Source of the DNA: Pseudonocardia ammonioxydans | GTDB taxonomy: Bacteria; Actinomycetota; Actinomycetes; Mycobacteriales; Pseudonocardiaceae | NCBI RefSeq assembly: GCF_900115005.1 | Contig: NZ_FOUY01000003.1 | Span: 62,001 to 126,000, forward strand | Direction: 5' to 3' | DNA: 64,000 bases | In this document: positions 17,356 to 25,648 of the stretch, piece by piece | Numbering within the stretch: the first letter of the stretch is position 1 | How the letters are laid out: every line of letters starts with the position of its first letter | Position numbers and translations under genes: made by a program | The notes under the pieces: generated by a model | The model's database searches: none | The model's input: only the letters and a program-made list of their open reading frames with translations | What the model was told of the DNA's origin: nothing

Positions 17356-17985
17356 TCAGTCCCCCTGGAAGCGCTGCTCGGCCCACGGGTCCCCGCGGTC
17401 GTGGTAGCCGTTGCGCTCCCAGAAGCCCGGGTCGTCGTCGGCGAGCAGCCGCAGGCCCGCGACCCACTTCACCGACTTCCAGAAGTAGAGGTGCGGGACC
17501 AGCAGCCGGGCGGGGCCGCCGTGCTCGCGGGTCAGCGGTTCCGGTCGGCCGGACCGCCCGGCACCGGACCCGGCGGCGAAGGCCAGCCAGGCCCGCCCGC
17601 CGGTCAGGTCGGCCAGCGGCAGGCTGGTCGTGTAGCCGGAGTGCGAGTGGGCGACCACGTACCGCGCCTGCGCCAGCGGCCCCGCCGCGGCCAGCAGCGT
17701 GTCGATCGGCACGCCCTCCCAGGACATCCCGAACTTCGTCCAGGTCGTCACGCAGTGGATGTCGCCGTCCCAGCGCTCGCGCGGCAGCGCCCGGGCCTCG
17801 TCCCAGGTCCACTCCACCGACCGCTCGACGAGGCCCTCGATGCGGAACGTCCACCGCGCGGTGTCCAGGTTCGGGGCACGCTCGGCGGTCAGCACCGGCC
17901 ACTGGTCGCCGACGTCGTACTGGCCGGGCGGCAGCCGCGGGTCGCGCCGGCGCCTGCCCACGAAGCCTCGCGTGACGGGGGACAT
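17356..17985 (-). CDS. Sulfite oxidase-like molybdopterin-dependent oxidoreductase (cytoplasmic YedY type)
   Basis: 209 aa covering the molybdopterin-binding core of the sulfite oxidase/MsrP superfamily. The Mo-ligating Cys is in DIHCVTTWTKFGMSWEGVPIDTLL, and ARYVVAHSHSGYTTSLPL and HLYFWKSVKWVAGLRLL are other family landmarks. The N-terminus (MSPVTRGFVGRRRRDP) has no Tat signal or hydrophobic stretch, unlike secreted MsrP, so it should be cytoplasmic. It is followed by a dedicated flavin reductase instead of a heme-bearing membrane partner. The natural substrate (sulfoxide, sulfite or other) cannot be read from sequence. Confidence 0.87.
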   Translation of the reverse strand: MSPVTRGFVGRRRRDPRLPPGQYDVGDQWPVLTAERAPNLDTARWTFRIEGLVERSVEWTWDEARALPRERWDGDIHCVTTWTKFGMSWEGVPIDTLLAAAGPLAQARYVVAHSHSGYTTSLPLADLTGGRAWLAFAAGSGAGRSGRPEPLTREHGGPARLLVPHLYFWKSVKWVAGLRLLADDDPGFWERNGYHDRGDPWAEQRFQGD

Positions 17986-18177
17986 GACCGTCCACGATGC
18001 CGCACCGGGCCCGCGCGCCCGGCGTCGAGTGCGTCACACGGTGTGCGCGTCTCGCCACAGGCCCCGCGCCGGAACGGCACCGGCTCACTAGACTCCGCGG
18101 GACTTCGGCGACGTCACGACGGCGGCGCCCGGCGGGCAACGAGGCCGCCCCGCGGGCCGGTGAGGAGAACAGAGCGC

Positions 18178-20124
18178 ATGACGGAGAGCGACCGCGGCGC
18201 GGTCGACCCAGGGCCCGTGGAGCCCGACGAGCTGGTTCTCGCGGGCGGGTTCGACCCGGTCACCCGCGAGCAGTGGCTGGCCGCGGCGGACGCGGTGGTC
18301 CGCAAGTCGGGCCACATCGCCGAGGACGCCGAGCTCGGTGCGGGCGTCGAGACCCTGACCCGCACGAGCGCGGACGGGATCCGGGTGGCGCCGCTGTACG
18401 CCGCCGAGGACGTCGAGGGGCTGCCGGAGACCGGGGTCCCGGGCGCCTGGCCGTTCACCCGCGGCGCACTCACCGACGGGCACGTGCCCGACGGCTGGGA
18501 CATCCGCCAGCGGCACGCCGGCACCGATCCGGCGACGGTCCGCGAGGAGCTGCTGGCCGACCTGGAGTGCGGCGTCAACTCGATCTGGCTGCGGGTCGGT
18601 GTGGGCGGGGTCCCGGTCGGCGACCTCGGCACCGCGCTGCAGGGCGTGCACCTCGACCTGGCGGGTGTGGCGCTCGACGCCGGCGCCGACGCCGTCGGGG
18701 CCGCAACCGCCTACCTGGACCTGGCCGCCCGCAACGGGATCGACGACGCCGAGCTGCTCGGCTCGCTCGGCGTCGACCCGATCGGGCTGCGTGCCCGCAC
18801 CGGCGCCGGCCCGGAGGGGGCCGGCCCCGACGCCGGGACCACCGCCGGCGTCCCCGAGGACGTCACCGCGCTGGCCCGGCGGGTCGCCGCGGACTTCCCG
18901 AAGGTCTCCGCGATCACCGTGGACGCCACCGTCGTCCGGGAGGCCGGCGGGTCCGACGCGCAGGAGCTCGGCTGGTCGCTGGCCGCCGGAGTCGCCTACC
19001 TGCGGGCGCTGACCGCGGCCGGCCTCGACGTCGCCGGCGCGGCCCGGTTGCTCGAGTTCCGCTACGCCGCGACCCCCGAGCAGTTCCCGACGACCGCCAC
19101 GCTGCGCGCCGCGCGCCGGCTCTGGTCGCGGGTGCTCGAGGCCTGCGACCCGGACGGGGCCACCGCGGTGCCACAGCGCCAGCACGCCGTCGTGTCCGAG
19201 GCCCTGTTCTCCCAGCGCGACCCGTGGGTGAACATGCTGCGCGCCACCGTCGCCGGGTTCGCCGCGGGCGTCGGCGGCGCGGACGCGGTCACCGTGCCCC
19301 CGTTCGACGCCGCGCTGGGCCGCTCCGAGCCGTTCTCGCGGCGGATCGCGCGTAACACCCAGACCCTGCTCATCGAGGAGTCGCACCTGGCACGGGTGAT
19401 CGACCCGGGCGGCGGGTCCTGGTACGTCGAGCACCTCACCGAGGACCTCGCGCGCGTCGCGTGGGAGTTCTTCCAGGAGATCGAGGGCGCGGGCGGCGCG
19501 GTCGCCGCGCTCGACTCGGGCCTGGTCGCGCAGCGGGTCGGCGAGGTCCGCGCGAAGCGGGAGGCCGACGTCGCCCGCCGGAAGGCGCCGCTGACCGGTG
19601 TCTCGGAGTTCCCGGACCTGGCCGAGACGCTGCTCGAGCGCGAGCCGCTGCCGGAACCGGTGCACCGCGGCGGGCTGCCGCTGTACCGCCCGGCCGAGGC
19701 CTACGAGGTCTACCGGGACCGTTCCGACGCCGCGCTGGCGGCGGACGGGGCGCGCCCGGCGGTGTTCCTCGCGACGCTCGGGCCGCTGGCGAGCTACACC
19801 GCGCGGGCGGGGTTCGCCCGCAACCTGCTGGCCGCCGGCGGGATCGACGCCGTCGACGCCGGCCCGACGGAGTCCGCGCAGGACGTGGTGGACGCGTTCG
19901 GCGGTTCCGGCACGCCGGTGGCCGTGCTGTGCTCCTCGGACGCGCTCTACGACGAGCGGGCCGCCGAGACCGCCGCCGCGCTGCGCGCGGCCGGTGCGTC
20001 CCGCATCCTGCTGGCCGGCAAGCCGAAGGAGCCGGTCCCGGGCGTGGACGGCACCCTGTACGCGGGGTGCGACGCCCTCGCCGTGATCGACGACGTCTAC
20101 ACCGTCCTGGAGGGGTCGAAGTGA
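18178..20124 (+). CDS. mutA: Methylmalonyl-CoA mutase small (beta) subunit
   Basis: 648 aa. It shares the mutase TIM-barrel framework ([51 protein letters not shown]) but its C-terminal cobalamin-like domain lacks the DxHxxG motif, as expected for the non-catalytic subunit. With MutB it interconverts succinyl-CoA and (R)-methylmalonyl-CoA, linking propionate and odd-chain/branched catabolism to the TCA cycle or supplying polyketide extender units. The ATG at 18178 follows GAGGAGAAC. The stop overlaps the mutB GTG as GTGA, giving tight coupling of the two subunits. Confidence 0.94.
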   Translation: MTESDRGAVDPGPVEPDELVLAGGFDPVTREQWLAAADAVVRKSGHIAEDAELGAGVETLTRTSADGIRVAPLYAAEDVEGLPETGVPGAWPFTRGALTDGHVPDGWDIRQRHAGTDPATVREELLADLECGVNSIWLRVGVGGVPVGDLGTALQGVHLDLAGVALDAGADAVGAATAYLDLAARNGIDDAELLGSLGVDPIGLRARTGAGPEGAGPDAGTTAGVPEDVTALARRVAADFPKVSAITVDATVVREAGGSDAQELGWSLAAGVAYLRALTAAGLDVAGAARLLEFRYAATPEQFPTTATLRAARRLWSRVLEACDPDGATAVPQRQHAVVSEALFSQRDPWVNMLRATVAGFAAGVGGADAVTVPPFDAALGRSEPFSRRIARNTQTLLIEESHLARVIDPGGGSWYVEHLTEDLARVAWEFFQEIEGAGGAVAALDSGLVAQRVGEVRAKREADVARRKAPLTGVSEFPDLAETLLEREPLPEPVHRGGLPLYRPAEAYEVYRDRSDAALAADGARPAVFLATLGPLASYTARAGFARNLLAAGGIDAVDAGPTESAQDVVDAFGGSGTPVAVLCSSDALYDERAAETAAALRAAGASRILLAGKPKEPVPGVDGTLYAGCDALAVIDDVYTVLEGSK

Positions 20125-22349
20125 CCATTCCCGACTTCACCTCGTTGCCCCTGAACGCCCCGGCCGGCGCCGCGGCGGCCGGGCCGGCGGCGTCCGCGTG
20201 GTCCGGTTCCGCGCCGACCTGGGAGGCCCCGGAGGGGATCGGCGTCAAGCCGCTCTACACCCCGGCCGACCTCGCCGACGTCGACTTCCTGCGGACCTAC
20301 CCGGGGATCACGCCGTACCTGCGCGGGCCGTACCCGACGATGTACACCAACCAGCCGTGGACGGTCCGGCAGTACGCCGGGTTCTCCACCGCGGCCGAGT
20401 CGAACGCGTTCTACCGGCGCAACCTCGCCGCGGGCCAGAAGGGCCTGTCGATCGCGTTCGACCTGGCCACCCACCGCGGCTACGACTCCGACCACCCGCG
20501 CGTCGCCGGCGACGTCGGCATGGCCGGGGTCGCGATCGACTCGATCCTCGACATGCGCCAGCTGTTCGACGGCATCCCGCTGGACAAGATGTCGGTGTCG
20601 ATGACGATGAACGGCGCCGTGCTCCCGGTGCTCGCGCTCTACATCGTCGCGGCCGAGGAACAGGGCGTGGCGCCCGAGAAGCTGACCGGAACCATTCAGA
20701 ACGACATTCTGAAGGAGTTCATGGTCCGCAACACCTACATCTACCCGCCGCAGCCGTCGATGCAGATCATCTCCGACATCTTCGGCTTCACCAGCGCGAA
20801 GATGCCGAAGTTCAACTCGATCTCGATCTCCGGGTACCACATCCAGGAGGCCGGGGCGACCAACGACCTCGAGCTCGCCTACACCCTCGCCGACGGCGTG
20901 GAGTACCTGCGGGCCGGGGTCGACGCCGGGCTGGACATCGACAAGTTCGCGCCACGGCTGAGCTTCTTCTGGGCGATCGGCATGAACTTCTTCATGGAGG
21001 TCGCCAAGATGCGGGCCGCGCGCCTGCTCTGGTCGAAGCTCGTGAACCGGTTCGACCCGAAGAACGCCAAGTCGCTGTCGCTGCGGACGCACTCGCAGAC
21101 CTCCGGCTGGTCGCTGACCGCGCAGGACGTCTACAACAACGTCGTCCGCACCTGTGTCGAGGCGATGGCCGCGACCCAGGGCCACACCCAGTCGCTGCAC
21201 ACCAACGCGCTCGACGAGGCGCTCGCGCTGCCCACCGACTTCTCCGCGCGGATCGCGCGCAACACCCAGCTGCTGCTGCAGCAGGAGTCCGGGACGACCG
21301 GCGTGGTCGACCCGTGGGGCGGCTCGTACTACGTCGAGAAGCTGACCTACGACATCGCGAAGCGGGCGTGGGCGCACATCGACGAGGTCGAGAAGGCCGG
21401 CGGGATGGCGCAGGCGATCGACGCGGGCATCCCGAAGATGCGCGTCGAGGAGGCCGCGGCCCGCACCCAGGCCCGGATCGACTCCGGCCGCCAGCCGGTG
21501 ATCGGCGTCAACAAGTACGTCGTCGAGGCCGACGAGCAGATCGACGTGCTCAAGGTCGACAACGCGAACGTGCGCCGCGAGCAGCTGGACAAGCTGGCGC
21601 GGCTGCGGGCCGAGCGCGACGACCGCGCCGTCGACACGTCGTTGCGCGCGCTCACCGGCGCCGCGGAGAAGATCGCCGAGGGCTCGCGGCGCGGCGACGA
21701 CGAGAACCTGCTCGGCCTGGCCGTCGACGCGGCCCGGAACATGGCCACGGTCGGGGAGATCTCCGACGCGCTGGAGAAGGTGTTCGGGCGCCACGCCGGT
21801 CAGATCCGCATCATCTCCGGTGTGTACTCCGAGGAGGCCGGGCAGAACCCGGCGATCGACCGCGCCCGCGAACTCGTCTCCGAGTTCGCCGAGCACGAGG
21901 GCCGCCAGCCGCGGATCCTGGTCGCGAAGATGGGCCAGGACGGGCACGACCGCGGTCAGAAGGTGATCGCGACGGCGTTCGCCGACATCGGCTTCGACGT
22001 CGACGTGGGCCCGCTGTTCCAGACCCCGGCCGAGGTCGCGAAGCAGGCCGCCGAGTCCGACGTGCACGTGATCGGGGCCAGCTCGCTGGCCGCCGGGCAC
22101 CTCACGCTGGTCCCGGAGCTGCGCCGCGAGCTCGCCGCGGTGGGCCGGGAGGACATCATGGTCGTCGTCGGCGGGGTCATCCCGCCGGCCGACGTGCCGG
22201 AGCTGCTGGAGATGGGCGCCGCGTCGGTGTTCCCGCCCGGCACGGTGATCGCCGAGGCCGCGGTGGACCTGCTCGGGAAGCTGTCGGCGAACCTCGGGCA
22301 CGACGAGTCCGGACAGGCGGCCGGGACCGGCAGCGTCTTCGCGGACTGA
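20121..22349 (+). CDS. mutB: Methylmalonyl-CoA mutase large (alpha) subunit
   Basis: 742 aa, full family length. The N-terminal catalytic barrel holds [41 protein letters not shown] and [12 protein letters not shown]. The C-terminal B12 domain has DGHDRGQ (axial His609), the SSLAAGHL segment and VVVGGVIPP, the full DxHxxG...SxL...GG cobalamin motif. It is the adenosylcobalamin-binding catalytic subunit. It starts at a GTG overlapping the mutA stop and is followed by a strong hairpin and then meaB, the usual mutase chaperone context. Confidence 0.97.
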   Translation: MTIPDFTSLPLNAPAGAAAAGPAASAWSGSAPTWEAPEGIGVKPLYTPADLADVDFLRTYPGITPYLRGPYPTMYTNQPWTVRQYAGFSTAAESNAFYRRNLAAGQKGLSIAFDLATHRGYDSDHPRVAGDVGMAGVAIDSILDMRQLFDGIPLDKMSVSMTMNGAVLPVLALYIVAAEEQGVAPEKLTGTIQNDILKEFMVRNTYIYPPQPSMQIISDIFGFTSAKMPKFNSISISGYHIQEAGATNDLELAYTLADGVEYLRAGVDAGLDIDKFAPRLSFFWAIGMNFFMEVAKMRAARLLWSKLVNRFDPKNAKSLSLRTHSQTSGWSLTAQDVYNNVVRTCVEAMAATQGHTQSLHTNALDEALALPTDFSARIARNTQLLLQQESGTTGVVDPWGGSYYVEKLTYDIAKRAWAHIDEVEKAGGMAQAIDAGIPKMRVEEAAARTQARIDSGRQPVIGVNKYVVEADEQIDVLKVDNANVRREQLDKLARLRAERDDRAVDTSLRALTGAAEKIAEGSRRGDDENLLGLAVDAARNMATVGEISDALEKVFGRHAGQIRIISGVYSEEAGQNPAIDRARELVSEFAEHEGRQPRILVAKMGQDGHDRGQKVIATAFADIGFDVDVGPLFQTPAEVAKQAAESDVHVIGASSLAAGHLTLVPELRRELAAVGREDIMVVVGGVIPPADVPELLEMGAASVFPPGTVIAEAAVDLLGKLSANLGHDESGQAAGTGSVFAD

Positions 22350-22367
22350 GCCCGCCGCCCGCTCGCA

Positions 22368-22396
22368 GGCCGGCACCCCTGCGCGGGGTGCCGGCC
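22368..22396 (+). terminator. Hairpin between mutB and meaB
   Basis: A perfect 12-bp stem (GGCCGGCACCCC with its complement) closes a five-base loop TGCGC. It starts 19 bases after the mutB stop. There is no T-tract, as is common in high-GC actinobacteria. It may attenuate rather than abolish read-through into meaB. Confidence 0.7.
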
Positions 22397-22492
22397 CCGC
22401 TGCGTCGTGTGTGTCTGCGTCCTGTGTGTCGCGGCCCCGCCCCCGTGGCCGCCCGTGTTCGGATCCCGACCCCCGAGAACCGGAGGACCTCC

Positions 22493-23479
22493 ATGGCCCC
22501 GCGCGTCCCCGACCCCGCGGAGCTCGCCCGCGGTGTCCTGGCCGGCGACCGCACCCTGCTGGCCCGGGCGATCACCCTCGTCGAGTCCAGCCGGCCCGAC
22601 CACCAGCGGGCCGCCCAGGAGCTGCTGCTGGAGCTCACCCCGAAGGCCGGGAACGCCGTGCGGGTCGGCATCTCCGGGGTGCCCGGCGTGGGCAAGTCGA
22701 CCTTCATCGAGGCGCTCGGTACCCGGCTCACCGGCCGGGGGCACCGGGTCGCGGTGCTGGCCGTCGATCCCTCGTCCACCCGGACCCGCGGGTCGATCCT
22801 GGGGGACAAGACCCGGATGCCGCAGCTCTCGGTCGACCCGAACGCGTTCGTCCGGCCCTCGCCGTCGGCGGGCACGCTCGGCGGGGTCGCCCGCCGCACC
22901 CGGGAGACGATGGTCGTGATGGAGGCCGCGGGCCACGACGTCGTGCTCGTCGAGACCGTCGGGGTCGGGCAGTCCGAGACGACTGTGGCGGGGATGGTCG
23001 ACACGTTCCTGTTCCTGACCATCGCCCGCACCGGCGATGCGCTGCAGGGGATCAAGAAGGGCATCCTGGAGCTGGCCGACGTCGTCGCGGTCAACAAGGC
23101 CGACGGCCCCTACGAGCGCGACGCGAAGGCCGCCGCCCGCGAGCTCGCCGGCGCGCTGCACATGATGACCCCGACCTCGCAGAACTGGCGCACCCCCGTG
23201 CTGTCCTGCTCCGCGCAGACCGGCAAGGGTCTGGACGCGGTGTGGGACAAGGTGTGCGAGCACCGCGACACGCTGGACAGAGCCGGGGAGCTGGCGACCC
23301 GGCGGGCCGACCAGCAGGTCGACTGGATGTGGCAGATGGTGCGGGACCGGCTGATGGACCGGGTGCTGCACGACCCCGGCCTGAAGGCCAAGCTCCCGGA
23401 GCTCACCAACGACGTCCGCACCGGCGGCCTGACCCCCACCCTGGCCGCCCAGTCCATCCTCGAGAATCTTGGCTTGTGA
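22493..23479 (+). CDS. meaB: MeaB, GTPase chaperone of methylmalonyl-CoA mutase
   Basis: 328 aa G3E-family GTPase: P-loop GVPGVGKSTF, then VDPSSTRTRGSILGDKTRM, the switch segment VETVGVGQSE and the base-recognition motif VNKADG. MeaB (ArgK/MMAA) gates adenosylcobalamin loading onto MutB and protects it from inactivation. The ATG at 22493 follows CGGAGGACC. It lies 143 bases after mutB on the same strand, separated by a hairpin. The old name ArgK kinase is not supported by current knowledge of the family. Confidence 0.95.
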   Translation: MAPRVPDPAELARGVLAGDRTLLARAITLVESSRPDHQRAAQELLLELTPKAGNAVRVGISGVPGVGKSTFIEALGTRLTGRGHRVAVLAVDPSSTRTRGSILGDKTRMPQLSVDPNAFVRPSPSAGTLGGVARRTRETMVVMEAAGHDVVLVETVGVGQSETTVAGMVDTFLFLTIARTGDALQGIKKGILELADVVAVNKADGPYERDAKAAARELAGALHMMTPTSQNWRTPVLSCSAQTGKGLDAVWDKVCEHRDTLDRAGELATRRADQQVDWMWQMVRDRLMDRVLHDPGLKAKLPELTNDVRTGGLTPTLAAQSILENLGL

Positions 23480-23515
23480 GTGGTTGTCGCGGCCCTGACC
23501 GCGACAACCACTCAC
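23476..23515 (+). terminator. Long perfect hairpin overlapping the meaB stop codon
   Basis: A perfect 17-bp stem (left arm GTGAGTGGTTGTCGCGG, right arm its complement) closes the loop CCCTGA. The left arm contains the meaB stop codon at 23477-23479. It separates meaB from the regulator gene, whose start is 30 bases downstream, so it probably ends the mut-meaB transcript. Confidence 0.85.
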
Positions 23516-23533
23516 GGGCGCGGCAGCGCCTAC

Positions 23534-23548
23534 TAGCCTGGCGGCGTG
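23534..23548 (+). promoter_or_regulatory. -10 element and leaderless start of the GntR regulator gene
   Basis: TAGCCT (23534-23539) lies exactly six bases before the GTG start, with no ribosome binding site. This TAnnnT-N6-GTG spacing is the usual layout of actinobacterial leaderless transcripts and fixes the start codon choice. Confidence 0.6.
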
Positions 23549-24259
23549 AGTACCGATGCGCCGGAGTCGACGACGGCGCCCGTCGGTTCGGCGGCGACCA
23601 CTTCAGTGGCCCCCCGCCGGGCGAGCGTGGCCAGTCGAATCGTCGGCGAGATCCGGCACATGATGCGTACCGGCGAACTCGCTCCAGGCCAGCAAGTTCG
23701 CCAGGAGTCGCTCGCCGCCCGGCTCGGTGTGAGCCGTATCCCGGTGCGCGAGGCGTTGAAGGTGCTGCAGACCGAGGGTGTCCTGCATCATGAGCCGAAC
23801 GTCGGGTACTCGGTCACCCGGCTGAGCGTCGACGAGCTGCGCCAGACCTACCTGATGCGCCGGGCGCTGGAGACCGAGGTCCTCCTGGCACTGCCACGGC
23901 TGAATCAGGCCGCGCTGCGCGAGCTGGCCGCGCTCAACGCCCGGGTCGGGGAGGAGGTCGACGGTGGGGACGTCGCGAGAATCGCGGCGGCCAACCATGA
24001 CTTCCACTTCACGATGTTCCGGCACTCCGGCCTCGGCCTCGTGGTCGGGGAGATCGAGCGGATCTGGCGGATGACCGACGCTTATCGCACCGTGCACCTC
24101 TACGACTCGGCGGCCCGGCGGCGGCTCGTGCGCGAGCACAAGGCGATGATCACAGCGTTGCGCCGAGGGGACAACGCCGCCGTGGTCGACCTGATGAACG
24201 CACACCGCGACCTCACCGTCGCCGATCTCGGCGCAACCCTGGCATCGAGAGGCCGTTAG
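23546..24259 (+). CDS. GntR-family transcriptional regulator with FCD ligand domain
   Basis: 237 aa. The winged helix-turn-helix spans about 25-95 (IVGEIRHMMRTGELAPGQQ, LAARLGVSRIPVREALKVLQTEG). The C-terminal FCD all-helical ligand domain carries ANHDFHFTMF, REHKAMITALRRGD and NAHRDL, including His residues that commonly bind a metal and a small carboxylate ligand. FCD regulators usually repress catabolic operons until the substrate appears. It is followed after 106 bases by an MFS symporter and the selenoprotein operon on the same strand, the likely target. GTG start, leaderless. Confidence 0.9.
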   Translation: MSTDAPESTTAPVGSAATTSVAPRRASVASRIVGEIRHMMRTGELAPGQQVRQESLAARLGVSRIPVREALKVLQTEGVLHHEPNVGYSVTRLSVDELRQTYLMRRALETEVLLALPRLNQAALRELAALNARVGEEVDGGDVARIAAANHDFHFTMFRHSGLGLVVGEIERIWRMTDAYRTVHLYDSAARRRLVREHKAMITALRRGDNAAVVDLMNAHRDLTVADLGATLASRGR

Positions 24260-24286
24260 TCAAGAAATTATCCAATCTTCCTGGAC

Positions 24287-24311
24287 GGTCCGATCCGGAC
24301 CCGCCTAGTCT
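24287..24311 (+). promoter_or_regulatory. Candidate operator and -10 of the transporter/selenoprotein operon
   Basis: An inverted repeat GGTCCG-ATC-CGGACC occupies 24287-24301. TAGTCT at 24306-24311 looks like a -10 hexamer, which would place the repeat in the -35/-10 spacer, an ideal repressor position. Just upstream a short AT-rich stretch has TCCA and TGGA half-sites seven bases apart (24271-24285). The GntR/FCD protein encoded immediately upstream is the natural candidate to bind here. This is inferred, not shown. Confidence 0.45.
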
Positions 24312-24365
24312 CGATCCCCGGGCCGGCTCGGTGCACTGCTGCACCGACCCGGGATGGGAGGTCGC

Positions 24366-25643
24366 ATGAGCACCGGACAGGCCGGCTCGGGCTCGGCCGT
24401 GACGCTCGAGTACACCCCGGGGGAGCGTCGGCGGATCCTCGGTGCCGCATGTCTGGGCTGGGGCATGGAGTACTTCGACTTCATGCTTCCGTCGCTGCTC
24501 GCCGGACCGATCATGGCCGAGTACGGCATCACACCCGCGACGTTCAGCCTGGCGATCGTGGTGCAGCTGATCGGCTCCGCGGTCGGTGGGGTGTTGTTCG
24601 GCTGGCTCGGGGATCGTTTCGGGCGTCGGCGAACGCTGATCTGGTCCATCCTGATCTACTCGATCGCGACCGGACTCGTGTTCTTCGCCCCGAACTTCAC
24701 CGTGTTCGTCGTGCTCCGGTTCTTGACCGGGGTCGGCACCGGCGGCGAGTGGGCCGTGGGATTCGCCTGGTTGAACGAGGCGTGGTCGCCGAAGCGGCGC
24801 GGTCTCGGGGGCGGGCTCGTGCAGTCGTCGCTGTGGCCGGCCTATGCACTGGCGATCCTCGCCGCCCAGCTGGTCCCGGACTGGCGAACGGCGTTCCTGC
24901 TCGGGGTGCTGCCGGCCCTTGCCTGTGTGTGGGTCCGGATCGCCACGCCGGAGTCGAAGCAGTGGACCGAGCTGCAGCGTCGCAAGGCTGCCGGTGAGCT
25001 GACGCCGGAGGTGGCCGCGCAGGTCCGGCGCTCCGGCTGGGCCCAGCTGCTCTCCCGGGACAGCCTGCCGATCGTCGCGGTCGGTGTGGTCGCGGCGTTC
25101 GGTGCCCAGTGGGTGCCCTACACGGCGACCACCTGGATGCCGTCACTCCTGCGCGAGGACCTCGGCTACGAGTCCGGATCCGCGAGCCTGGTGCTCTATC
25201 TCGCCTCGGCCGTGTCGTTCGTCGCCTTCATCCTGGCCGGCTATCTGTCCGACAGGCTCGGCCGCCGGAGTGTCTTCCTCACCTTCTCCGGACTGCAGGC
25301 GGTGACCTTCGCAGTGATGCTGGGGATCGCGGTCACCGGGTCCGGGATGGGCAACCTCGCCTGGCTCTACCTGGTCTCGAGCTTCTTCCTCGGCTACTTC
25401 GGCATCTTCGGTGTGTGGTTCGGCGAGCTGTTCCCCACCCGGTTGCGGTCGTTGGGGTCGGCCGCGGCCTACAACATCGGCCGGGGCCTCTCCGGTCTGG
25501 GCACGCTGATCGGCGGCATCATCGCCACCACCGAGGGCTACGGAATCGCGGTCGGAATCGCGGTCTTCGGAGCCGTGCTGGTCTTCGGTGCGGCGTACTT
25601 CCTGCGCGACCGCGCAGGGCGAGTCATCACGGCGGAGGACTGA
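24366..25643 (+). CDS. MFS transporter, probable metabolite:H+ symporter
   Basis: 425 aa with twelve predicted helices. Helix 1 contains WGMEYFDFMLPSLL with the acidic residue typical of the aromatic-acid/metabolite:H+ symporter groups. The loop 2-3 signature GWLGDRFGRRR and its second-half repeat GYLSDRLGRRS are present, and so is FLTGVGTGGEWAVG in helix 4. It acts in the cytoplasmic membrane, most likely as an importer of a small organic acid-like compound. GGGAGGTCGC precedes the ATG. The next gene, a selenoprotein, begins five bases after its stop, so the transported compound is probably the substrate of that system. Confidence 0.88.
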   Translation: MSTGQAGSGSAVTLEYTPGERRRILGAACLGWGMEYFDFMLPSLLAGPIMAEYGITPATFSLAIVVQLIGSAVGGVLFGWLGDRFGRRRTLIWSILIYSIATGLVFFAPNFTVFVVLRFLTGVGTGGEWAVGFAWLNEAWSPKRRGLGGGLVQSSLWPAYALAILAAQLVPDWRTAFLLGVLPALACVWVRIATPESKQWTELQRRKAAGELTPEVAAQVRRSGWAQLLSRDSLPIVAVGVVAAFGAQWVPYTATTWMPSLLREDLGYESGSASLVLYLASAVSFVAFILAGYLSDRLGRRSVFLTFSGLQAVTFAVMLGIAVTGSGMGNLAWLYLVSSFFLGYFGIFGVWFGELFPTRLRSLGSAAAYNIGRGLSGLGTLIGGIIATTEGYGIAVGIAVFGAVLVFGAAYFLRDRAGRVITAED

Positions 25644-25648
25644 TCGAC

